The notes beneath the pieces are model-generated. The model was not told the DNA's origin. It did no database searches and worked only from the letters and a program-made list of their open reading frames with translations. The translations under genes and the position numbers were made by a program. A stretch of 64,000 nt of DNA from assembly GCA_027475525.1 (NCBI GenBank), contig JAMWFC010000012.1, forward strand, positions 219,831-283,830, written 5' to 3'. Source of the stretch: Macrolepiota albuminosa. Taxonomy: Eukaryota > Basidiomycota > Agaricomycetes > Agaricales > Agaricaceae. Positions 53,366-64,000 of this stretch are shown here, piece after piece (position 1 is the first letter of the stretch; the number at the start of each line of letters is the position of its first letter).

Positions 53366-54616
53366 CCTACATATGTTGACTAAGATTACAAGATGTGCAG
53401 ACTTATGACTATCTCTTTCAAATATTCAAGGAACAATCACAAAGGACCTGCTTCTTGCAAGTACCAATAGATAGATTGTTGAGTCTCTGTTGTTTGAGCT
53501 TGAGACTGCCATTGTGCTATATAAGTATGAGGAAAAACATGATAATGGTGTTTAATTTTGCAGTTAAGCTCAGACAAAATCTTCCTTCAAAAATAATAAG
53601 TTATATAGTTATATAGTCTAGAGATCTAACAATGCCTTTTCATGTTTTATCACTTTCAACCCTATGTTCTTCCCACATTCTATGTTGCAAAACTAATTTT
53701 TAGATGACTTTTGAACAAGCCTCGACATGCCATGTAAAACTGGAAAATATGAATTTATACATAAACTCTAGCAAGTCACATAAAAGCTGAAATATTTGTA
53801 ATATTGTACTATGTGTCTATATGTAATTATTCATTGGCATAAATAGCATGACCTCCAGTATGTCATAAGATAGTAATAGTTGATGATCAGAGAGTATTAA
53901 TGGTAGAGGTTAGTGTCAGTGAGATAGTAGTACCTTTTAAACCATGGTTGGTGCTATAATTTTAGAAGTAAAATAGTACTGCAAACTTGAGGCTATGAAA
54001 GAAAGCTTGTAATTATGTTTGAAAGAGGATGTGTATAATTTTACAAAGCACTGTAAACTGCTGTAATTATTTATAGTCTTTTAAACAAATACTGAGTTTA
54101 AAAATAAAAAGTGTAACAAAATGTTATTGTAAGAACAAGGCTTAATGTCTGTGAAATTCCTTTTACAGAGTTGGCAATGCAAGTGACATGCAAGAGTTAA
54201 GCAAGCACAAAAGCAGGCAAAAGTTAGGGAAGGAGCAAATAGAACTACTAAAGAAAGATATTACTAGAGAAGCTTACATTTGATTCAATGGATAGGCTAG
54301 AAAAATACTGCTATTGTTTCTATGTATATTATAATAGTAGCTCTGCCATTACTTATACTGTTTAATCAATTGAACCCCAGTATGTAAAGGAGTATGACTG
54401 ACAATAATCAATGCTGAATAAGGTCTAGATTAAAGCTGACTACTAGAAGACAGAAGAAAATAAGATGAACTAAGCAGTCATTTAGATGTGCTAAAAATGC
54501 GCATATCATTAGACTAAGTCAAGAATAGAGTTTGACATAGTTAATAAACTGGTCTCCTTATAGTTATGCTACAATCCATTGTCACTTGTTTTAGTTATGC
54601 TGAAAGTATATATACT
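53366..54616. other. AT-rich intergenic sequence
   Basis: No gene was recognised. The right end is bounded by an inverted-repeat terminus of a Tc1/mariner-type element (54617-54641), so some of this stretch may be the decayed interior of such an element. Confidence 0.4.
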
Positions 54617-54641
54617 GGCTCAAAAAACTGCCTCAATATTT
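54617..54641. repeat. Inverted-repeat terminus of a Tc1/mariner-like element
   Basis: GGCTCAAAAAACTGCCTCAA followed by TATT is the reverse complement of the terminus at 54796-54817 (TATTGAGGCAGTTTTTTGACC) with one mismatch. Its direction suggests the right end of an element lying to the left, or the partner end of a small element about 200 bp long. Confidence 0.55.
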
Positions 54642-54792
54642 GGTCTTTTTAAAAAAAATTCACATAGTATGCAACAATTACCTAAGATAAGAATCACATG
54701 ATATACAGCAACATCCTGGCTTTATAATGATGTATATGTAAATTATGTGATTTGTACAAAAACTCACTAATCAGTAAATTAAATTAAATATT

Positions 54793-55021
54793 CAATATTG
54801 AGGCAGTTTTTTGACCTACTCTAATTTTCATATTTAATGTATACTTAATACAGTCCCCATTTGCCTTTATAACTGCTTTGATCCTTCTAGGCATGCTCTT
54901 TATGAGGCTTTGGCATATCTCTGATAGTATTTCATTTCACTCTTTGACCACTTTCTCCCACAACTTATGCACTCCTTTTAGAGGTACTTTATAATCCAAA
55001 AGTTTGCACTTGATGTAAACT
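54793..55021 (-). pseudogene. Tc1/mariner transposase C-terminus with terminal repeat
   Basis: The minus strand reads KLWEKVVKE, then, after a TGA where Trp is usual, NEILSEICQSLIKSMPRRIK and AVIKANGDCIKYTL. This is the conserved end of Tc1-type DDE transposases. The terminus at 54796-54817 lies just downstream of the stop. The upstream part of the gene is cut off by the LTR at 55022. Only the last 50 or so codons remain. Confidence 0.75.
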
Positions 55022-55358
55022 TGTAAGAGTGACCTCCAGAGGTTGCAGCTAATCACACAACTGGCAGAAGAAAATCCAAAGTATATTAGACAGACTATCA
55101 TACAACAAGGAGAACAACTAATCACCTGGCAGAGAAAAATCCAAAAAGAATAAGTCTAAGGATTCCTCTGCCATAGCACAGTGAGAGTGGCATGAAAACA
55201 ATTGTACAGTACTTTGAACTTACTCTGAGATAAATCAGAAGGGCTTCAGGGGCCTCTGAGAGGGCTCAAAAAACCCTGGGAGTGCTGGAGAGTGCTGAGG
55301 GAGTTGCTGAGGTGTCTGGGAGGTGCTGAGGTATTCCAAAAAAGGAAGTCCCCTGACA
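55022..55358 (+). repeat. LTR of the chromovirus family, short diverged copy
   Basis: A 337-bp block from TGTAAGAGTGACCTCCAGAGG to CCCCTGACA, aligned with the other family copies. No matching pentamer was found at the two edges, so it is older or its flanks have changed. It interrupts the Tc1-type transposase remnant. Confidence 0.8.
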
Positions 55359-55587
55359 CTTATACAAGCAAGTCAATCTCTTGACAAGTATGTAAGTGAA
55401 TGTTAGCGATGCTTTAAAAGAGTTGCTTGTTAATGCCAGGATCAACCAAATCACATATTTGTAAATCCAGTGAAAGTTATTCTATTGGCTATATACAAGA
55501 TGTAGCTTTAAAATTTGAAAAGGAAAATTTTACACATAGGCCACCAGAATAAAAAACCTCAGTGATTATTAGACCTTGGAATAAGTA

Positions 55588-57453
55588 TCAGAAATGAGGT
55601 ATGTAAGTAACCCAATCAACTGAACTATATATTCCAGAGTCTGGATTTCTCAATACTACGAACATCTCAACTAAAAGTATTAAACATGCCAAAGGGTAAA
55701 TCAATAGAAAAGTCTGCAAAAAAGCATAATTAAAGTATTTTAAGAGAAGAAGGAGCACCTTCAAAATCCAAAGTGGTATTTTTGCAAGTATATGCTTGCA
55801 ATTACACAGTTGAGAGTTGACCAAGCTTAAGAGCCATAATATAGTGTGGGAAAGAATTGCACAGAGCAAAGTGCAAGTAATAACAATGGAGAATACATGC
55901 CATATCCATTTCTCAGCTTTAGAGGGAAATTTGAAGTTCCATCCCAGACAATGAGTGGCCCCAAATATATTGCCAGACATGTAGACTAAAAGTAAAGGAG
56001 CAGTTTTTTCTTTAGCTGTTAATGTCCCAGATGCATATGAACCATTTTCTGTTACATCACCGATGGTAAGCATAGCAGAATATTGCGTAAGCCTTTGAAA
56101 CTTTGCACATCTGAGAATTTCACAGAAGACCCAGTGTGAAAGTCTTGTATATTCATAGTATGACATTTCAATAGATAACCAGAGCTTGTGACCTGAGGAG
56201 AAAGTGCCTTCAAGTACAGGAGTGTCACCTATGTGACTATGAATGCTAACAGGTTCCATGCCACATACAGATCTACTCTGAAAATGTAATGTCCCTTCCT
56301 CAGCAAGGGCCAGAGTAGATGATGAGGTGGGAGCTGATGAAATTCCTCTATTATCACCAGAAGTGGGCTGTCCATTTGATGTGGAAGATAAGAAAGGGCT
56401 GAAACTGATTGTAATATCCTCTGTCTGTAGTTGGCCTGTTGGAGAGTCTGGTTGAGCAATGAATATTGCTGAATTATCTGCCCCATTTCTACATACTGTT
56501 TGACCTACAAGTGAGGGATTGGATGCCTGAAGGGGGAAGGAAATGGGTCCAGTGACATAATGGCCATTAGTATTGGAGCCCTTTTGAATACCCTTGTTTA
56601 GTTCAGAGGTTGATAAAAGGTGTGGGCAAGGAAGAGATTGGCTGGTTGATGTGAGTTTGTGATTAGACCTCGAGGATCCAGCTGTAGTTTGACCTGTACA
56701 TTGGCTGGCATTACATCCAGAAATGTCTGTCTCCGAAAATGACAAATTGGTTTGAGTTGTGACGGTTTGGTGGTAGTTGATTATTATTGCACACTGGACA
56801 TTAAGAGGTTTGTTCCGCCAACAGAAATATATGGCAAAGTTTAGGATAGCATATGCTAGTGTGACGAGCTCAAGCTCGGCAATAGCAAGATGCTGCACGG
56901 CACGTGCCAGAACTTGCAGGACAAACCAGGAACCTTGGAGAAGTACAAGGGCCTTTGACAAGAAATCTCCTTTGCTTCTATCAAGGATTTCCTCCTCTGA
57001 GATTGTGATGGTTCCACTTTGCAGGTATCGCTCCAGGTCATCTGGATTTAATGTGCTAGAATTGGTGCCATCTGCATCACGAATTCGAAAGCCACCCATA
57101 ATCGCAAAGAAACCGTGGGTTTGAGACCATTTATACTCTGGAAGAGGATCAATAACAGATAAATGAGCTGTAATACTAAAATTGGTTAATCCATTTGGCG
57201 CACTTTTATATTTACGAGCCAATCTGCGAGACGACAACCATTGCCGCGTGGCCCACGCGATGATGAGTTCAGGAAGGAACAATGCAATGACAAAGATCTC
57301 GAGACGACGTCTGAAAGGGCGTTCTCCATTTACTGGGAGATTGGGGCGGATGGCAATCCAAGTACAGGCAAAAATGGTCGTAAGGCAGCTCCAGACTATG
57401 TCCAAAGCAGTTCTATCATTGCACGACGAAGACGGTATAGATCCATTGGACAT
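55588..57453 (-). CDS. Multi-pass membrane protein, paralogue 2 of 3 (2 exons, 599 aa)
   Basis: Minus-strand exons 57204-57453 and 55588-57137 (1800 nt). The 66-nt intron is a multiple of three with no stop, so an unspliced reading is also open (621 codons). The intron position equals that of the paralogues, which favours splicing. Same order of marks: WSCLTTIFACTW, ALFLPELIIAWATRQW, WSQTHGFFAIMGGF, ITISEEEILDRSKGDFLSKA, LQGSWFVLQVLARAVQHLA, LNFAIYFCWRNKPLNVQC, a loop of about 220 Ser/Thr-rich residues, FGATHCLGWNFKFPSKAE, then C-terminal helices and VLRNPDSGIYSSVDWVTYIPHF. It starts closer to the first membrane segment than paralogues 1 and 3. Function unknown. Confidence 0.85.
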   Translation of the reverse strand: MSNGSIPSSSCNDRTALDIVWSCLTTIFACTWIAIRPNLPVNGERPFRRRLEIFVIALFLPELIIAWATRQWLSSRRLARKYKSAPNGLTNFSITAHLSVIDPLPEYKWSQTHGFFAIMGGFRIRDADGTNSSTLNPDDLERYLQSGTITISEEEILDRSKGDFLSKALVLLQGSWFVLQVLARAVQHLAIAELELVTLAYAILNFAIYFCWRNKPLNVQCAIIINYHQTVTTQTNLSFSETDISGCNASQCTGQTTAGSSRSNHKLTSTSQSLPCPHLLSTSELNKGIQKGSNTNGHYVTGPISFPLQASNPSLVGQTVCRNGADNSAIFIAQPDSPTGQLQTEDITISFSPFLSSTSNGQPTSGDNRGISSAPTSSSTLALAEEGTLHFQSRSVCGMEPVSIHSHIGDTPVLEGTFSSGHKLWLSIEMSYYEYTRLSHWVFCEILRCAKFQRLTQYSAMLTIGDVTENGSYASGTLTAKEKTAPLLLVYMSGNIFGATHCLGWNFKFPSKAEKWIWHVFSIVITCTLLCAILSHTILWLLSLVNSQLCNCKHILAKIPLWILKVLLLLLKYFNYAFLQTFLLIYPLACLILLVEMFVVLRNPDSGIYSSVDWVTYIPHF

Positions 57454-58950
57454 CGCTGGTCGGACTATTTTACAGATGGACGGGATGAATAATAACGTAC
57501 CTTCATACCAGTATTAGGTACTAGTGCGCTTATAACGAGTTTGTTTTTGTCGCTCCCTTTTGGGTAAAGCAGCACATGTCGAACTATGTATGATTCATCC
57601 GGATATTGAATGCTGATGCCTTTGTTCCCCTTTTAACTCTGGCTGGTTTTTGAGGTTCTTTCTGAATCGTTTACACTTCTCGGGATGAAGCAGAAACACG
57701 ACTAGATCTTCATGAGTTTGACAAGAGTTGTCTCTCATATTTACAGCGTACCTAGTCTTCGACTTTTCTTATATAATCAAAGCTCCCAGACGACCTTAGG
57801 GACTTCTTTTGTAAGCACACTCCTGTCTTCATTTTGGTTTGAATTGCCAGATGCAACGAAAAACTTGATATCATGCCGTCGAACACGTAGTTGAGGCAAG
57901 GCTCCACCTGTTTCAGATCCTTCGCGAGCCTTTTGGACTTGATGGTACGCCGGTCCTGTATGTCCGAGTACACCGCACATGAAAGCTGTCTATTTGCAGC
58001 GCCGGCGATACTACGACGTCCGCAAGAGACATGACAATAACTCCTTGTGAGAGTTAGGTGCTATCCTTGCTCTAAACATTCTTGGATAACAGTGTGATGA
58101 GGAACTGAAACCTTGATGGATAAGTACCAGTCCCTATTGAGTGAACGAACGGTTTGGGATAAGAATGACGTGATGCACCACAGAGAACCATCAGAGGTAA
58201 ATGGCAAGGGGAAGCTTCATGTACATGATTCCATAAGAAGACCGGAGGCTAGAATCGCGGTCACATAAGATACGAAGAATCTAAATGATTCAGACTTACT
58301 CGTTATGCATTGGCAGCCTTGCGGTTCTCAGTGTGATAATTAAAGATGAAACACATGTCAGCGACGACAATAAAAAAAAAGGGAAGAGCTAAAAGAGGCC
58401 ATATAATGTAGTAGTTGACAGATCGTTGATTGTGAGCCCAAAACTCATATCATGATGTGACAAGACCAGCTGAACATGCTTCAATTCATTCCATCTCTCA
58501 ACGGGCAAATGTATATGTAGGAGATGAAGAGTCGCCGATGTACTTCTAATGATCGAGATACAAGATCCAACTCAACGGTTGCCGAATAGGTCTTGAAGCT
58601 AGTATGAGGAACACTTAATAAGTCATGGCGCGAAGACACCTGAAAATCCGCGAGGCCGACTTGAAGGACAGATTAGTTGAGTCGTTGATAGCTAAGTCAG
58701 ACTCGCCATGGCCACTGCTCGTTGATGGAGACCGTGGCGACATGAGAGTGACTGTTCCCGCGAATTGCCAGCAGTAGCAAGAACAGTGGGAAGGAAAAAC
58801 AATGAGCTAAAATAAAATTAAAATTGGTCATGGCCAGACGCGAAGCCAAACAACACGTCAATACATACAAATGTGATCATTATTATAACCTGGGCAGTTC
58901 TGAAATTTCTTGTTCTTTGCTATAAACTTTACCAACTTTCTAGTTTGGCC
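57454..58950. other. Divergent intergenic region
   Basis: Between the minus-strand paralogue 2 and the plus-strand WD40 gene. Short ORFs without motifs only. Confidence 0.5.
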
Positions 58951-60871
58951 ATGGATCCTCCCAGCGCGAGCGCTGTCATGCCGGCTCCAGCTGTGAGTGT
59001 GACTTCCAGCGTGCCGATCAACCTTCCGCGCAAACGTCTCCTCTCCCTGGGCGACGAGTCCCAGGCTGCGTCCGCCAGCGCGTATTTGGGCGGACCAGTA
59101 CTTAGAAAGCGCGCAAGGGTCTCCTCGATCTCCGTAGGCTATCAAAACGCGCTTCGAGGCGTGTCGCCATCCATCACTTCTCGTGTAAGTTTCCTGATCA
59201 TTTTTTCTCAGAATCGCACCATTGCGAGTTGCAAGCTCACGACATTTCCCACCTTACAGACCCTTGACCGTCTCCCACGCACACGCCCAATACACACTTC
59301 AGAACTCGACCTAACGAGCATTGGAATCAGTGCCCCTCTTCACCACCCTCGTCCTCTCAGCTCAGCTTCCTCTTTCACTTCCACGTTTCGTGCATGCAGC
59401 CCTGGTACCGACGATGGTTTAATCAGTCATTCGGGGATGGCGCTCATGCGGAGCGTGTCTTCAGCATCTCTCGCCTCAGCAACCGCAGTCCCGACGTACC
59501 CCGAGTGTTCCGCAAAACATTATATGAGAAATACTAAGATAACGTGGGACTTTGCGGCGCCGCCTGGCGTTGGCGCGGTGATGAGTTGTTCCGGTGATAA
59601 CATAATTTTCTTCAGTCGTGGTGATCGGGTTCATTATAAGAATATCGCCACTGGGGAGGAGGTGGGTCAACTGTTAAGGTTGAGAAAGGGTGATGGCGAC
59701 CTGAAGGTCCTGAAGTGTGCTCCTGTTGGAGATTGGTTGGCTGTGGGCACAAGCACGGGCTTGGTACAGCTTTGGGATATTAAGGCGCGGAAAAAAGTTG
59801 TGAGTTGGATGAATAAGAAGACTGTCAGCGCCATGACGTGGAGCGCGAACGGAGATATACTGACCATCGGTGGCGAGAAGGGGACCATACGACATTACGA
59901 TATGAGGATCGGATTGAAGAATGTGAGCAAGATGAAGGAACAAGCAAGGAAAGTAACGAGGCATCAGGGGTGCATCACCGCTTTGGAATGGAATGTTGAT
60001 GGGAGAATTTGGGCAAGTGGGGACTCAAGCGGAATTGTTTATTGTTGGGACGGTAATGGGAAGGAGAGGGTCCCGCTTGATGTGGGCGAGTTTGTGCAGA
60101 GGAGGAAGAAGATGCAGCACGGTGGTGCCGTTTCAGTACGTGCGCCACAGGATCGATGAGTGTTAACAGGTGTCTGACGCATGATTGACACAGGCTCTCG
60201 CATTCTGCCCTTGGCAGCCCCGTCTCCTAGCGACGGGTGACATAGAAGGAGTGATGCAGCTCTGGAATGTCAATCCTCTCAACCAGCATTCAAATGCTAC
60301 GACACCCGGTAAACTCGAGCTCGGTGCGCCGATCACGAGCATTCATTTCTCGCCACACTGCAAGGAGATCCTCACAACGCACTCATGTACGGCCTCCTGT
60401 CCAAACAGTACCACCACCACGAACACAACGAACACCCCCACCAACACCAACACCCATACAACACGCGTCACAAATATACATCCCCGCACCAGCGCGAACA
60501 CGAACACAGCCCCCAACTCTCTTTCCACGAACATGTCCCTCTCCCTCCCTCTCCTGCCGTTGCCGAGCCAAACCCCAACCAACGCAATCGCGATACACGC
60601 CTACCCCTCCCTTCGGCACGTCACCACTCTCAACCCACCACACTCCCCCTCCCCTTCCTCATCGCATTCACAGTCCCAGACAACCGAGGGTGAGGCTGAA
60701 GGTAGAGGTGGCGGCAGCGAGAAGCAGGCGATTGTGGGGAGCGTGCTAAATGGGGCAGGGACACGGATCGTCGTTGCGAATGGGGAAGGGAAGATGAGTG
60801 TTGTGGAGGTATGGGCGAAGAGGAAGGAGGTGAAGAGGGTTCCGAGCTTTTTGGGAGCTACCATAAGGTAG
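58951..60871 (+). CDS. Divergent Cdc20/Fizzy-like WD40 protein (3 exons, 595 aa)
   Basis: Exons 58951-59184, 59260-60135 and 60194-60871 (1788 nt). The first intron is 75 nt and in frame. Cdc20-type proteins recruit substrates to the anaphase-promoting complex through a seven-bladed WD40 propeller. Here the N-terminal 170 residues are Ser/Pro-rich with a basic patch (LPRKRLLSLGDE). The propeller starts at KITWDFAAPPG and includes VLKCAPVGDWLAVGTSTG-VQLWDI, ALEWNVDGRIWASGDSSG and ALAFCPWQPRLLATGDIEG-MQLWNV, the last very like the Cdc20 blade CPWQPNLLATGG. An Asn/Thr/Pro-rich insertion (about 60385-60690) interrupts a late blade. The canonical C-box and the usual YYLNLLDW entry are not evident, so a meiosis-type or degenerate paralogue is possible. 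Assignment rests on the blades. Confidence 0.7.
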
Positions 60872-61529
60872 CTACGATGACTCTGGGTTTGAGTTGTGGA
60901 CAGTGGGACAGGGGGAGAGGGGGGCCAGGGGAGAGGGGGAGAGGGGAGTTAAGGGGAAGGAAGGGTATGGATGAGGGGTCCTAGAATGGAGAACGATGGA
61001 TGAATATAGGTAGGAATTGGGATATACGGAGACGGCGAGTCTTTGCTCTTCTTTCCTCCTTTCTTTTCTAGGTCTGAACATTTCAACCTTGACCTTTGAC
61101 CTCTTGCCATGTCATCCTTGCGTCCCTCCCAAACTGAAATAAATGTACATTGATCTGAAGACTGAATAAACGAGGATACCTATGTACTTATACCTGGGTA
61201 CGATATCGCATCTTGAATATGATCCATATGATTTCATGTTTGGCTTGTAGTTGTACTTGTGACATTGGCTGTTGAGTTGAAGATTGAATATCGAAGGTTG
61301 ATTAATATGGCGTGTCTATGAGGTGAAGGTTGGGTGTGTGTGTGTAGGCGTGTAGGATTGTCATGGCCAAACGCCTGATCTCATAGACTTTGTTACCCAT
61401 TCCAGTCAAGCACATACCTTTCCAGGATTCCGAGTCATTTCAAATTGCACGTATGTTTCAGCTACATATAGGTCCACATCTACGTACAAGAATCCTACAC
61501 TATGATGTCCTAGTTATATACTCTTTAAA
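60872..61529. other. Intergenic region between convergent genes
   Basis: The WD40 gene and paralogue 3 converge here. A GT-rich run and a G/A-rich tract (60900-60970) occur; no gene was seen. Confidence 0.5.
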
Positions 61530-63099
61530 TCAGAAGTGAGGTATGTAATCCAACCAAGTAACAGACGTGTAAATGCCCGGGTTGGGCTTTCTCAAGACCA
61601 CGAACATCTGCACAAGAAGAGATAGGCGGGCAGAAATATAGAGTAATTGGAGTACTGCCAAAGAAAATGAAATGAAGCGGCCGAGCAGAGCATGAACCGT
61701 GTATACACATTGGACCAGTATATAGAAGTATAGTGGTAGGCAGGTTATGAGAACTGACGAAATACGCCATATCATTTGCTCAGATACAGTTGGAAGTTCG
61801 AAATTCCACGCGAGGCAATGAATAGCACCAAATATCACGGCTATCCCACTAGCAATCCGCTCAGCAATGACATCTTCCTCATTTCCTGAAGTACCGCTGA
61901 GATAGGTGCCGTCAGCATCTAGTGCCTGTGAATGCTTGTCTCTACAGACCAAGGATGCAAATCCTAATCCTTTGGTCAAGACATTCACTGGTCTGCATAA
62001 ATTTAGAGCTTTGGCACACATAACTCTGAATGCAAAGTAGATTCTGGACTTCTTTGCGTAATAAAATCCACGTTGGATTCGTGCACGATATGACCAGTTT
62101 CTCCAGGCAGGTCGTATACTGGACGGAGATAAAGCCCTAGTTGATTGAACTGCTGCCTGTGGAGAAGGTATAGCAGTAATGGAGCTATGGCCTACAGATT
62201 CACGACCAACGTAGTTATCATCTGCTAAGGAGTGAGCGTCGTTGTTGAAGAATGTCTCCGTTGAAATGCGATTCGACTCGTCCTCTTCATGGAAGGCAAA
62301 GGTTCTCATCGTCGAAATTTGATCAGCCGACGGCCGGCGGTACCAATAAACCAGGCGATTCATATACCAAGAAGTGGTTATGAATGGACAAGTGACGTCA
62401 AGAGGCTTGTTCAGCCAGCAGAAATACGTCACAAAGTTGAGAATAGCATAGGCAAGCGTCACAATCTCGAGATCAGTGATGACAAGACGCTGAACTGCGC
62501 GCATCAGAACCTGAAGGAGAAACCATATGACCTGGAGAAGGACGAGTGATTTAGCTAAAACATCCCCTTTGCTCTTGTCCCAAATTTCTTTCTCAGTGAT
62601 CGCGATGTCGCGATTGTTCAGGTAGGTTGTAAGGTCATCAGGGTGTAGTGTGACGATATGAGATAGTTCGGAGCCTGATGACTGAAAGCCACCCATGATT
62701 GCGAAAAAACTGTGAGTTTGCGTCCAGGAAAATTCTGTGCACCATTTCCATAACTGTGAATTGTGGCTTCAAATCGTATTTGGACCCATTTTACATACCT
62801 GCGTACTTGCGTGCCAGCCTCCGGGATGCCAGCCATTGCCGTATGGCCCACAGAACAATGAGTTCAGGGGCAATCAATGCAAGGGCAAAGGTCTTGAGAC
62901 GACGCAAAATAAGTTTCTCGGAAGCATGAGGAATATTAGGATGTATGGCGATCCAGGTACAGGCAAATATTGTGGTAAGGCAGCTCCAGATGATGTCGTA
63001 GATGCTTCGATCATTGTTTGAGGATGGTACAAGTTGAACACCATTGGAATATGACTCCAGTCTAGGGGAAAGCTGGCGCAAGCCGAACGTAATAATCAT
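61530..63099 (-). CDS. Multi-pass membrane protein, paralogue 3 of 3 (2 exons, 501 aa)
   Basis: Minus-strand exons 62799-63099 and 61530-62734 (1506 nt). It starts MIITFGLRQLSPRLES and shows the family marks NDRSIYDIIWSCLTTIFACTW, LALIAPELIVLWAIRQW, FSWTQTHSFFAIMGGF, AITEKEIWDKSKGDVLAKS, LQVIWFLLQVLMRAVQRL and LNFVTYFCWLNKPLDVTCP. The loop is shorter (about 130 residues) than in the other two, then come FGAIHCLAWNFELPTVSE, YISARLSLLVQMFVVLRKP and a WLDYIPHF end. The middle loop differs freely between copies while the membrane parts are conserved. Function unknown. Confidence 0.85.
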
Positions 63100-64000
63100 C
63101 GCTATAAGGACCCCAAGATGACTGAAAAGATAATAGGGAAGCTAGAGTCGGTATTGAAGAACTAGACATAATATACCATAATTGAGGCAGTGCGTGGCAC
63201 TGCAATCAGCATAGCTTGGGCGTAGCAACTATGACAGGCTTAGTTGGTGAGTTCTCATGTAATGAACTTCAGTGACATTGTAGGCACTTCATCAGGTGAG
63301 AGTGTTGAGATGTTTTGAGGTTACTATAGAAACATGATGAATGAAGAACTGTTTATGCTAGGCATAACATTGATACGTCTGCCTCAATCCGAGGCAGACA
63401 GATAGACTAACTACGTCACCCTAATATACCCTTAAATGATGCCGAAAACTGTAAGCATCCGTCGAAAACTGTAGACGAAAGGGGGACTTACCTCAAAAAC
63501 GCACCCCAAGCTATGAATCGACGAGGCAGCAGGTGGCAGCAGCCGAGGCAGTGGCAGTGCTCGGCAAAGAAAAGTCCGAGATCATCCCATCAGTCACTGA
63601 CATCATCCTCGGCTCCTCCATCAATCCCTGTCCCGACCTCGACACGTCCTATATTCTTCCCTCGAATGCGTGGCTCAACCCAGTGTAGCCATGAGACAGC
63701 GAAGATGCAAGAAGAGAGGAACAAGCAGAGAGAAAGAAGGGAAAAGGTGTCACCCAGCAAAGGGAGAGAGTTCAGATAGAAAAAGAAGTAAGTAACCACA
63801 AGCATCGGCAGAGCCATACCTGAATGCCCAGACCTGGTAATGCAACAACTGGACATCTGGGCATGGCAACACAATGAACCAGTGATGACACCCAAAAGAT
63901 GGCTAGTAGCAGATATGGCTATACATGCTAAGTGTGTTGATACGACCTTGCACAGGCTAGGTGCATTAACAGCAGGCTCAGCATCAGCTCTAGACACCTT
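63100..64000. other. Right end of the window, no supported gene
   Basis: A 9-bp-stem hairpin GTCTGCCTC-AATCC-GAGGCAGAC lies at 63377-63399. A plus-strand frame from about 63508 reads ESTRQQVAAAEAVAVLGKEK and SEIIPSVTDIILGSS to a stop near 63690, which could be an exon or a transposon remnant, but nothing links it to a known protein. Confidence 0.35.

Overview
The window looks like nuclear DNA of a filamentous basidiomycete, most likely an Agaricomycete. Genes carry many introns of about 50-60 nt with GT/AG borders. Host genes include a ZIP metal transporter, the Hsp70 exchange factor Fes1, a secreted GH115 xylan alpha-glucuronidase typical of wood and litter decayers, a divergent Cdc20-like WD40 protein, and three paralogues of a membrane-protein family I know from agarics without a named function. 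No bacterial or viral gene was recognised.

Layout. 1-13.4 kb is AT-rich and full of decayed repeats: the 3' end of an LTR element, a solo LTR (895-1671), a decayed chromodomain Ty3 element with a younger solo LTR inside its integrase, a full-length tRNA-type SINE (6670-7044), a degenerate DUF6534-like gene, and one small hypothetical locus. 13.9-15.3 kb is an intact eight-exon ZIP transporter on the minus strand. 15.9-34.9 kb is a three-level nest. A Ty1/copia element is split inside its RNase H region by a DIRS-type tyrosine-recombinase retroelement (16910-34482) that left no target duplication. That element is itself split by an 11.6-kb Ty3 element (17603-29162) with near-identical LTRs, a 4-bp target duplication, and an accessory gene on the opposite strand between integrase and the 3' LTR. 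That gene has five introns and a six-cysteine zinc-cluster motif. A 5'-truncated SINE follows at 35.2 kb.

36-50 kb is gene-dense: a nine-exon unknown gene whose later exons are repeated amphipathic mini-exons joined by phase-0 introns only, a 1099-residue coiled-coil protein, fes1 and GH115 (22 exons, several under 20 nt). 51-64 kb holds the three membrane-protein paralogues, two more LTRs of the chromovirus family, a Tc1/mariner remnant and the WD40 gene.

The most notable observations are the antisense gene in the Ty3 element; three exact tandem duplications in that element that all have a period of 77 bp, which suggests uncollapsed assembly overlaps; the footprint-free DIRS insertion; a hairpin minisatellite in the DIRS reverse-transcriptase intron; and the phase-0 mini-exon gene. 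Gene models are manual reconstructions from splice signals and frame; none has transcript support here.
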